Assembly: GCF_005884405.1 (NCBI RefSeq)
Contig: NZ_VCAO01000011.1
Location: 1-46,309 of the forward strand
DNA length: 46,309 nucleotides
Origin: Qipengyuania marisflavi
GTDB taxonomy: Bacteria; Pseudomonadota; Alphaproteobacteria; Sphingomonadales; Sphingomonadaceae
Direction: 5' to 3'
The notes under the pieces are model-generated. The model did no database searches. It saw only the letters and a list, made by a program, of their open reading frames with translations, and was not told the origin of the DNA. This document shows, in pieces, positions 7,573 through 13,749 of the stretch. A program made the translations under genes and the position numbers. How positions within the stretch are numbered: position 1 is the first letter of the stretch; each line of letters begins with the position of its first letter.

Positions 7573-7683
7573 GGGCCGGTCGGGGCGCGCCGCAACCTGC
7601 GGCCCGTCGGCCCGTGTTGCCCGCGCCAGCCTAGGGCCGCAGGTTTCCCGCTACGCGGTGCGTCGCGCCCCTTGTCCCGGCCC
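7573..7683 (+). promoter_or_regulatory. Nested long hairpin in the leader of the DUF2493 gene
   Basis: Three helices nest in register: GGGCCGG 7573-7579 with CCGGCCC 7677-7683; GGGGCGCG 7582-7589 with CGCGCCCC 7664-7671; and AACCTGCGGCCC 7594-7605 with GGGCCGCAGGTT 7634-7645. All 27 pairs are Watson-Crick, far more than expected by chance even at this GC content. The role could be RNA-level control, a transcription barrier or a DNA element; the sequence does not decide. Confidence 0.6.
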
Positions 7684-7747
7684 TGATCGGGCTCCGGCGG
7701 ACAGGGTCGAGGCAATGGTGCCTCCTCTCCTTGTCCCCGCGATCAGG
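7682..7747 (+). promoter_or_regulatory. Second leader hairpin masking the ribosome site of the 7757 gene
   Basis: CCTGATCG 7682-7689 pairs with CGATCAGG 7740-7747. Inside it GGACAGGG 7699-7706 pairs with CCTTGTCC 7729-7736 (one G-T), and GGCA 7711-7714 pairs with TGCC 7719-7722. The outer 3' arm contains the AGG of the ribosome site, so folding would be expected to lower translation of the downstream gene. Confidence 0.5.
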
Positions 7748-7756
7748 AGACACCCC

Positions 7757-8692
7757 ATGTACGACAGCTTCATCGACCAGTTGAGCGGCCTCGACCTCTC
7801 AGGGCTCAGCATCAGGCCAGCTCCCTTCAACGAAACCGACTTTCCCTGCGAGGACGCGATCGAGCAGACCCTCGCTGCAGTCTGGTCCGATCTTTTCGCG
7901 ATGTTTTCCGACACGGCCCTGGAGGCCGATGCCGAGGACATTGCATGGGGCGTGGTCAATCTCTTTCACCGTGCCGCCAGTCGGAAGTCCGCTCAGCTCG
8001 ACCGGGCCAGCGACGAGATCCGGGTCCTCCTCGCATCAGCCGATGGCTCCGAAGTGCACTCGAGCAATCTGGAAGAGCAGGTCGAACGCGCGCAGGCTGC
8101 CGAAGCCAGTATGCTGGCCTTCGAGCAGATGCGCGAGGCTGCGGCAGCACTCTATCGCTACGAGACCGGTTCCTCGTGGAAGCCCGTTTCTGGCTCGCGT
8201 ACGGGCCATTCGCGCCACCTTACTTCGGCTGTGATCGATGCCCGCGATTTCCTCCGCGCACGTGCTGAGAACCGGCGTCACGCTCTGATTCCGGAAGGAA
8301 CTCCGGTCGTTTTCGCCGGTGGTCGCCAGAGCTTCGAGAGCGCCGAGGATGCGCGTGTCTACGCCGACAATATCTGGGCGACGCTCGACAAGGTTCGCGA
8401 TGTGGTTCCCGATCTCTTCCTGGTCCATGGCGGCGACGGCAAGGGTGCCGATCGACTCGCCGCGAGCTGGGCTGAACGCCGCGAAGTCCAGCAGCTGACC
8501 TATTCGCTCGATCGTCGGCTTGGTGCCCGCGCCGGCTTCAAGCGCAACGAGCAGATGCTCTCACTCAATCCGCGCTACGTTGTCGCCTTTCCGGGCAATG
8601 GCGTGACCGAACGGCTCGTCATCGATGCCAAGGCGCGCCGGATCACCGTGGTCGATCGTCGTGGCCACTTGGGCACCTCTCCCGGGTCCTGA
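7757..8692 (+). CDS. DUF2493 (SLOG-superfamily) protein
   Basis: 311 aa from ATG 7757, placed after an AGGAGA ribosome site; the frame is open further upstream but crosses the structured leader. The N-terminal two thirds is helical and unfamiliar. The C-terminal domain is DUF2493/YspA-type SLOG: PVVFAGGRQSF begins the Rossmann-like fold near 179, VHGGDGKGADRLAASWA forms the GG(x)nGAD nucleotide-binding loop near 225, and RNEQMLSLNPRYVVAFPG completes it. SLOG proteins bind nucleotide-derived ligands; this plasmid-borne type has no defined function. Confidence 0.85.
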   Translation: MYDSFIDQLSGLDLSGLSIRPAPFNETDFPCEDAIEQTLAAVWSDLFAMFSDTALEADAEDIAWGVVNLFHRAASRKSAQLDRASDEIRVLLASADGSEVHSSNLEEQVERAQAAEASMLAFEQMREAAAALYRYETGSSWKPVSGSRTGHSRHLTSAVIDARDFLRARAENRRHALIPEGTPVVFAGGRQSFESAEDARVYADNIWATLDKVRDVVPDLFLVHGGDGKGADRLAASWAERREVQQLTYSLDRRLGARAGFKRNEQMLSLNPRYVVAFPGNGVTERLVIDAKARRITVVDRRGHLGTSPGS

Positions 8693-8751
8693 GGGGCCCT
8701 TCATCATCTGCATGAGAATTGCCTGGATGTGCATTCGGCGCCGACCCGACT

Positions 8752-9033
8752 ATGCATGAGGTCATGCAACTTGACGATCTGCTGCAGCGCTACTTTGCTA
8801 CCACCGACCTCTCCGCGGTTGCTCCCGACACATTTGCAGCCGGCATCGAGCATTGCCGGGTCGATTTCGGCCTTGAGGAGGACCGGGGCAAGCGCTTTGC
8901 ACTGTGGTCGTTCCTGCACATGTTCGGGTCCGCCCCCGACCTCGATGTGGCGTTCGAGAACGAGGAAGACCGGGAAGCTGCGCGCAACTTTATGGATCTC
9001 CTAGCGGCATCGGAAGACGATGGGGCAAGCTGA
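8752..9033 (+). CDS. Conserved small plasmid protein of unknown function
   Basis: About 93 aa from the ATG at 8752; ATG 8764 and an upstream TTG at 8719 are alternatives and no ribosome site decides. The core (IEHCRVDFGLEEDRGKRFAL, then WSFLHMFGSAPDLDVAF) has no recognised domain. A decayed copy of its C-terminal half lies at 31117-31257, also directly in front of an ssb gene, so the gene belongs to the ssb module. Function unknown. Confidence 0.65.
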   Translation: MHEVMQLDDLLQRYFATTDLSAVAPDTFAAGIEHCRVDFGLEEDRGKRFALWSFLHMFGSAPDLDVAFENEEDREAARNFMDLLAASEDDGAS

Positions 9034-9303
9034 TTGCATTGGGAACACGCGAGCCTTCAGACCCGCACCCGATACCCATCCGGCTTTTGTCGCGAACAGT
9101 CCTGAACCAGGCCAGCTGAGGACAGCAACCCGTTCCTTTGACGGCCGTGTTGTCGCGCTTCGCGCGCCTGCCCGCACCACCCGTCATGAACAGGTTTCCC
9201 TTGGAGCTTCGCTCCTGCGGTGCAGTCCTCCCATGTCCTGCTTCTTCTGGATGTTCGCAAGCCGGAGATGGTCTCCGGTTTGAGGAACTGAAGGACTTAC
9301 ACC
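9034..9303 (+). promoter_or_regulatory. Conserved 270-nt leader of ssb, copy A
   Basis: This non-coding stretch is nearly as conserved between the two ssb copies as the coding part, implying function. It contains hairpin CGCGC-TTC-GCGCG (9154-9166), hairpin GGAGC-TTC-GCTCC and hairpin CCGGAGA-TGG-TCTCCGG (9262-9278), the last just before the AAGGAC ribosome site. The first hairpin has a quite different stem in copy B yet still pairs. A structured autoregulatory leader or a promoter with operators is possible. Confidence 0.5.
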
Positions 9304-9702
9304 ATGACCAATATCGCAATCCTCACCGGCCGCATCGCTCGCGATCCCGACACCCGCGAGACCAAAGGCGGCACCAACGTTGCCGGGATCACAGTCGTCA
9401 CCGATCGTCCCGCACGCGACAAGGACGGCAAGACCTACAAGGACGAGAACGGCTACACCGCCAAGGAAAGCGAGTTCCACCGGGTGACCTGCTTCAACGG
9501 CCTCGCCAAGACCGTCGGCCAATACTGCTCCAAGGGCCAGCTCGTCAGCGTCCAGGGCCGCATCCACTACACACAGTGGGAGGACAAGGACGGGGTTACC
9601 CGTTACGGAACCGAGATCCTCGCCGACAAGGTCGACTTCCTCTCCCGCGGCAATGGGTCGGCCGACGAGAACGACAACACCGACGCTCCCGATATCGACT
9701 GA
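9304..9702 (+). CDS. ssb: Single-stranded DNA-binding protein, copy A
   Basis: 132 aa with a typical OB-fold SSB pattern: MTNIAILTGRIARDPDTRETKGG at the N-terminus, FHRVTCFNGLAKTVGQY and GRIHYTQWEDKDG in the core, YGTEILADKVDFL as the last strand. It should bind single-stranded plasmid DNA during transfer or replication. The tail is short and acidic but ends DAPDID, without the terminal Pro-Phe of the usual tip that recruits repair partners. Start is supported by AAGGAC 8 bases upstream. A near-identical second copy lies at 31526. Confidence 0.93.
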   Translation: MTNIAILTGRIARDPDTRETKGGTNVAGITVVTDRPARDKDGKTYKDENGYTAKESEFHRVTCFNGLAKTVGQYCSKGQLVSVQGRIHYTQWEDKDGVTRYGTEILADKVDFLSRGNGSADENDNTDAPDID

Positions 9703-9726
9703 ACTCTCCCGTCGATCTCCCTCCCG

Positions 9727-9758
9727 AAGGGGTCCTGTCCAACCGGACAGGGCCCCTT
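9727..9758. terminator. Terminator after ssb copy A
   Basis: AAGGGGTCCTGTCC (9727-9740) pairs with GGACAGGGCCCCTT (9745-9758) around AACC. The stem is nearly palindromic with short T/A flanks, and it sits between the ssb gene and the leftward 9769-10035 gene, so it can serve both. Confidence 0.8.
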
Positions 9759-9768
9759 CTTGCTGTTC

Positions 9769-10035
9769 CTACTCTCCGGATGGCTGTTCGGTGCGAGGAG
9801 ACGAGCGAGCCGGTGGAAGCAGCTTCTGCAGAGACGCCTCTTCACCGAGCTTTCCGAGCTCTCCGGCAACTCTTGCGAGCGCCTTCTTCGAGAAGGTCTC
9901 AAGCCCCGTTCCCAGGATGATGCGTCCCAGTTCTAGGGCGGCTTGAGCTTCAAGTAGCTTCTGGCGCTCGGCAAGTGCCAGCCGGTCGGCCTCGAGTTTC
10001 CGGAGTGCTGCGACAGCGCTTCGTTTGGTTGGCAT
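9769..10035 (-). CDS. Small coiled-coil protein, possibly TraC/mobilization-like
   Basis: 88 aa, basic at the N-terminus (MPTKRSAVAALRKLEAD), then a long amphipathic helix (RLALAERQKLLEAQAALELG) and a second helical part around TFSKKALARVAGEL. The layout, a coiled coil followed by a short domain, resembles small relaxosome or TraC/TraD-like accessory proteins of rhizobial and sphingomonad plasmids, but this is a weak match. Start at 10035 has GGAAAGGAA upstream. It lies opposite to its neighbours and is absent from the second ssb module. Confidence 0.6.
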   Translation of the reverse strand: MPTKRSAVAALRKLEADRLALAERQKLLEAQAALELGRIILGTGLETFSKKALARVAGELGKLGEEASLQKLLPPARSSPRTEQPSGE

Positions 10036-10187
10036 CGGGGTTCCTTTCCTGCACCCCTCGGTGGTTCCTCCCTTCGATCAACATGCACCCGGGCACAGCC
10101 TGTAGGAAAGTCCAATCGCGCTGGTCGTCCCTTGCACTACGTAACGGAGCGGGGGAGGGGGCTGGCTCACCGAATTCCAAGGGTGAT

Positions 10188-10363
10188 GGGCATGGGGCCG
10201 GCGCGTCAAGGACGGCGGGGCCCCACCATTTTGCCTCCCCTGCGCTTTGCTCCGGTCCGACAAAATCGTTGCCCCCACCGCCGCTTCGCGGTCGCCCTCG
10301 GGGCGATCCCTGACCCGCCGGCCCCATGCCCCTCCGCCTGTTTCCTGTCGTCTCAGCGACAGG
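10188..10363 (+). promoter_or_regulatory. Structured GC-rich leader element, copy A
   Basis: The arms 10188-10208 and 10311-10331 pair at 20 of 21 positions, closing a loop of about 100 bases. Inside lie ATTTTG/CAAAAT (10228-10233 with 10261-10266) and a hairpin around CGCTTCGCG. A further hairpin CCTGTCG-TCTCAG-CGACAGG (10344-10363) stands directly before the AGGAGG ribosome site of the 10379 gene. The same architecture exists in copy B with different stem sequences. It may be a cis-acting RNA or a separate small RNA. Confidence 0.55.
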
Positions 10364-10378
10364 TTTCAGGAGGATATC

Positions 10379-10600
10379 ATGACTACACTCAGCACCTTGG
10401 ACATGAACGCGCACAGCTATTTCGAAGCGCTTGCAGTTGCCGAAAGGCGCGCCCAGCACAGTTTCTTCGACCAGCACGTGGTGGAAGATGAAGACCTGGG
10501 CTACTTCGCCCTGGACGAGGGTGACTACAACGCACTGCCTGCGCATCTCGCCAGCCGCGTGGTGCACACGGTCCATGGAGCCATGCTGGACGAATACTGA
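10379..10600 (+). CDS. Conserved 73-aa plasmid protein, copy A
   Basis: 73 aa of unknown function with a strong AGGAGG ribosome site. The variable N-terminal 13 residues are followed by a highly conserved core shared with the copy at 32724: YFEALAVAERRAQHSFFDQH, then an acidic stretch and LGYFALDEGDYNALPAHL and HTVHGAMLDEY. No membrane segment; probably small, helical and acidic. Its duplication next to ssb and next to the transfer genes suggests a role in plasmid maintenance or transfer, but nothing shows it directly. Confidence 0.8.
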   Translation: MTTLSTLDMNAHSYFEALAVAERRAQHSFFDQHVVEDEDLGYFALDEGDYNALPAHLASRVVHTVHGAMLDEY

Positions 10601-10612
10601 CGACCATACGAG

Positions 10613-10644
10613 GGCAGGAGTCGGTGACGGTTCCTGCCTTTTTT
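10613..10644 (+). terminator. Intrinsic terminator after the 73-aa gene, copy A
   Basis: GGCAGGA (10613-10619) pairs with TCCTGCC (10632-10638), followed by six T. Confidence 0.9.
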
Positions 10645-11053
10645 CGTGTTCGCTGGCACTGGAGCGGGACGAAAAGCGGAGCGGGGCTGGGGTCGCGCTC
10701 GGTCCCGCCCCGCCTTCGGCGGTGCTCCTGCGGGCGCGGCCTTCTTGTTCTGGGCCCCGCACGCACGCCCGAACGACAGCGGGTCGGACCGGCGCGGTGC
10801 CGCGGGAACCGACAGGCCCCGGTCCCGGGCACCGCACGCGCTCCTTTGCCGCCGCCTTTGCGGGGTGTGCGGTCCTTGTGCGTGGTATTCATTCAAACGC
10901 AGATCAGGCTCAATTACGGTCGCGAACTGGATGCTCGCGCCTCCGAGGGCTCAGTTGGAAAATGCCTTAGAGAAAGGAGCGACCATGATCACTGGATTTC
11001 GCCGCACAATGGGGAACAGAATTGGCACACCGGACGCAGCCTAAGCTGCATTT
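10645..11053. other. Gene-free GC-rich stretch before the recombinases
   Basis: About 400 bases of very GC-rich sequence with short inverted repeats (for example CCGCC-TTC-GGCGG near 10710) and no convincing gene. A 19-codon frame at 10985-11044 has a good ribosome site (AAAGGAG) and could be a leader peptide of the recombinase gene or an eroded gene end. The promoter and an attachment site for the recombinases may lie here, but neither can be shown. Confidence 0.4.
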
Positions 11054-12298
11054 ATGGAGCAAAACCTAGTAAAAACAGATAGTTCGAAATTTCTAACCCA
11101 CCGGCAATCTGTGGGTGGGCAAGGCACAGCCGTCACCCACAAACGCCAATCCAATAAGCTGAAACTGACCGGTCATGTGGCCCGTCGAGCCTCACTTCCG
11201 CTCGGGATTACATGGGATAATGAACTGCCTGGCTTCGGACTGCGCAAGCGCAAGTCCGGACACCTTAGCTGGATAGTGAAGTACAGGCCCCGAGGCGTGC
11301 AGAGGATGGTGACGCTGGGACGCGCGGGAGTGGCGGCAGGTGCGCTGGGCGCTCCCGCCGCGCGCGCTGCCGCGCGCAGATTGCTCATCAGGGCTACGCT
11401 TGCCGACCTGCCGTCTGCGCCCGAGCAGAAAAAGGTCCCGCTCTTTGTCGACTTCGCCGAGGAATTCTGGACCGACTATTCGCCGCACTGGAAGCCGTCG
11501 ACCAGGACGAGCTCGCGCTCGCGCATCGATCAGCTGCTCATTCCGCATTTCGGCGAACTTCCGGTCGACATGATCGCACGGTCAGACATCAACCGCTGGC
11601 GCGACACCATGACAAAGAGGGAAGGGAGCTTCAATCGCACCATCCCGATCATGTCTGTCATGATGCAGTATGCGGAAAAGCTCGGGTATCGCGCCAAATG
11701 CTCCAACCCGTGTCGCGGTGTGTCCCGCTTCAAGCGCGAGCTCCCGGAGCGCTACCTTTCCGCCGACGAATACCGCAGGCTCGGGCGCGCGTTGGCCAAT
11801 CACGAGTTTGCGAACCCGTTCGTGATCCCCGCGCTTCTCTTGCTCGTTTACACGGGTGCACGTGCTTCGGAGATTGCGACCTTGCGCTGGCGCTACGTCC
11901 AGATTCCTCGACTTGCGCTACCCGACAGCAAGACCGGCCCGAAGACCATTTATCTCAACCCGCAAGCGATCGAAATTCTGAGTGGCCTCGACCGCCGGGC
12001 CGACGACCAGCTTGTCTTTCCGGCGTTGCATCGGGAGGGACCAATCAATCTTGGAGAACACTGGATCAGGATCAGGCGCAAGGCCGCTCTTCCCGATGTC
12101 CGGCTCCACGATCTTCGCCACAGCTTTGCCTCAGCGGCCATTGCCAAGGGCATTCCACTCGCGACCATCGGCAAGCTGTTGGGGCACGCGCTTCCCGAGA
12201 CGACCGCGCGCTATGCGCATCTTGCAGACGACATCATCTCGGAGAGCGCCGACCGGATTTGTTCGAGCCTCGCCGGTGCGCTGGGCATCGCGGCGTGA
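11054..12298 (+). CDS. Tyrosine recombinase/integrase, first of a coupled pair
   Basis: 414 aa. An N-terminal arm-type domain (ITWDNELPGFGLRKRKSGHLS) and a core-binding domain (about 120-210) precede the catalytic domain. Catalytic residues visible: Arg in TGARASEIATLRW, the Lys region DSKTGPK, HxxR in LHDLRHSFAS, His in LLGHALPETT and the nucleophile Tyr in ARYAHL. All six positions of an active enzyme are present. The last bases overlap the GTG of the next recombinase. Early codons 11054-11140 include short repeats of ACCCAC, and the true start could be further in. Confidence 0.9.
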   Translation: MEQNLVKTDSSKFLTHRQSVGGQGTAVTHKRQSNKLKLTGHVARRASLPLGITWDNELPGFGLRKRKSGHLSWIVKYRPRGVQRMVTLGRAGVAAGALGAPAARAAARRLLIRATLADLPSAPEQKKVPLFVDFAEEFWTDYSPHWKPSTRTSSRSRIDQLLIPHFGELPVDMIARSDINRWRDTMTKREGSFNRTIPIMSVMMQYAEKLGYRAKCSNPCRGVSRFKRELPERYLSADEYRRLGRALANHEFANPFVIPALLLLVYTGARASEIATLRWRYVQIPRLALPDSKTGPKTIYLNPQAIEILSGLDRRADDQLVFPALHREGPINLGEHWIRIRRKAALPDVRLHDLRHSFASAAIAKGIPLATIGKLLGHALPETTARYAHLADDIISESADRICSSLAGALGIAA

Positions 12299-13476
12299 CC
12301 GGATACGATCTGAAGCATATCCTGGCCGAGGAACTCGCGCGCGTTGTTCCGGGAGAGGCTGGGAAGCGCCGGACGAGGTTTGACTACGTGCTTCCGGGCT
12401 TTGGCGAGCGCATCCACCGCTCAGGACGCAAGAGCTACGTCCTCCAGCGGACCATCGGTGGCAAGCAGCGGTTGATAACGATCGGCGATGCCGCCATCCT
12501 TACCGAGCGCATCGCGAAGGATGTTGCCCGCCGGCTGATCCTCCGGATCGAGCTCGGGCAGAACCCGGCAGACAAGAAGAAGCGCGGCACTAAGACGCCG
12601 ACCTATGCGGCGTTCCTTCAGTCGTATTGGGATGTGGCGGCACCGACCTGGAAGAAGTCCACGCGCGAGATCCAGGACATCTACCGCCGCACCCATCTCG
12701 ACCATGCGTTTGCGGGCAAGTTCATCGACGAGATCGATCATGCCGATGCGGTGCGCTGGCACGCGGAGGTAACGCGCTCGGCAGGGCCGGGCGCGGCAAA
12801 CCGCGCCATGGAAATTCTGAAAGCCATGTTCGCCAAGGCCGAGGCCTGGGGCTATATTCCGGAGCATTCAAACCCCTTTCGAGGCGTGAAGAAGAACAGG
12901 GGGCGCAAGATCGAACGGTTTCTGAGCGACGCCGAGATGGCGCGGCTCGGGAAAGCCCTTGTCGACCGACGCGCTGACCAGCCCGTCGAGGCGGCGGTAG
13001 TCACACTGCTCACGTTGACGGGATGCCGACGCGGCGAAATCCTCAACCTCACCTGGGGCGAGGTTCAGGGGCGGAAGCTCAAACTGACCGATTCCAAGAC
13101 AGGTCCGCGCATCGTCTGGCTTGGCCAGGAGGCGAGGGCGGTGCTCGATGGATTGCCGCGTGGGAAGAAGGATGAGCTAGTGTTTCCGTTCAAGGGGCAG
13201 TCGGTTTCAGCGATCGACTGGTTCTGGCGCAAGCTTCGGCGTGATGCCGGTCTGGATGACGTCAGGCTCCACGATCTGAGGCACAACTATGCCAGCCTGG
13301 CAGCGCGATCATCCGAGACTTTGCCGATGATTGGAAGCCTCCTTGGCCACAGGCAGGTTTCGACAACAGCTCGGTATGCACACTTGGATGATACCTCCCT
13401 CCTTGAGGCTGCGACCGAAATTGGTGATGAAATCGCGTGCAGACTGGCGCTATCCGAAGCCCCCTGGCGTCAGTGA
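12295..13476 (+). CDS. Tyrosine recombinase/integrase, second of a coupled pair
   Basis: 393 aa from GTG 12295, which overlaps the previous stop (GTGA). Like its partner it has a DUF4102-like arm domain (VLPGFGERIHRSGRKSYVLQ), a core-binding domain and a catalytic domain with Arg in TGCRRGEILNLTW, Lys in DSKTGPR, HDLRHNYAS, LLGHRQVSTT and Tyr in ARYAHL. The two proteins are clearly related but well diverged, so this is not a recent tandem duplication. Translational coupling suggests they act together at one attachment site. The open frame reaches back to 11698 only because it lies inside the first gene. Confidence 0.9.
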   Translation: MTGYDLKHILAEELARVVPGEAGKRRTRFDYVLPGFGERIHRSGRKSYVLQRTIGGKQRLITIGDAAILTERIAKDVARRLILRIELGQNPADKKKRGTKTPTYAAFLQSYWDVAAPTWKKSTREIQDIYRRTHLDHAFAGKFIDEIDHADAVRWHAEVTRSAGPGAANRAMEILKAMFAKAEAWGYIPEHSNPFRGVKKNRGRKIERFLSDAEMARLGKALVDRRADQPVEAAVVTLLTLTGCRRGEILNLTWGEVQGRKLKLTDSKTGPRIVWLGQEARAVLDGLPRGKKDELVFPFKGQSVSAIDWFWRKLRRDAGLDDVRLHDLRHNYASLAARSSETLPMIGSLLGHRQVSTTARYAHLDDTSLLEAATEIGDEIACRLALSEAPWRQ

Positions 13477-13638
13477 GATTTCGCGCTCCAGAGATTCGAA
13501 TTCAATGTCGTGGGGTCTAATTCGCTTGGCAGCAATGCGCCCTAATAGCGGCCATAAAGTCAGGCGAGGACAAGCCTGAAAGCTGCCGTTCCATAGTTTC
13601 GTCTGATTGAGGAAAATAAGCCTTCAATCGCAATAGGT

Positions 13639-13654
13639 CGAAAAATTTTTTTCG
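13639..13654. terminator. Palindromic A/T-run element between convergent genes
   Basis: CGAAAAATTTTTTTCG is a short palindrome of A and T runs lying between the rightward recombinase and leftward kinase genes. It may act as a two-way terminator. The surrounding 270 bases hold no gene I can support. Confidence 0.35.
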
Positions 13655-13749
13655 CGATGCGTCTTGGTCGCTGAAGTGCGGCGTATGAAATCCTCATTAA
13701 GTTCGGCTTTGCCGTAACGTGACCGTGCACGAATTAAGTTGCTCCTTCA

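Larger units (their letters stand above)
8893..9758 (+). repeat. Duplicated ssb module, copy A (pairs with 31117-31982)
   Basis: From the end of the 8752 gene through the leader, ssb and its terminator this segment aligns almost without gaps to 31117-31982. The two SSB proteins differ at only about 8 of 132 residues. A second aligned block follows (10150-10638 with 32495-32983). Between blocks the gene content differs: coiled-coil gene here, HEPN-like gene in copy B. Confidence 0.85.
10150..10638 (+). repeat. Duplicated structured leader plus 73-aa gene, copy A (pairs with 32495-32983)
   Basis: Leader, gene and terminator align with 32495-32983. Conservation is strongest in the coding part, in the central leader around 10201-10325 and at the ribosome site. 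Confidence 0.8.

Noticed and set aside
10985..11044. 19-codon frame with a good ribosome site
   Set aside because: Too short to support as a gene; mentioned only as a possible leader peptide before the recombinases.
11698..12294. Upstream extension of the second recombinase frame
   Set aside because: It lies inside the first recombinase in another frame; the GTG at 12295 with a GTGA overlap is a better start.
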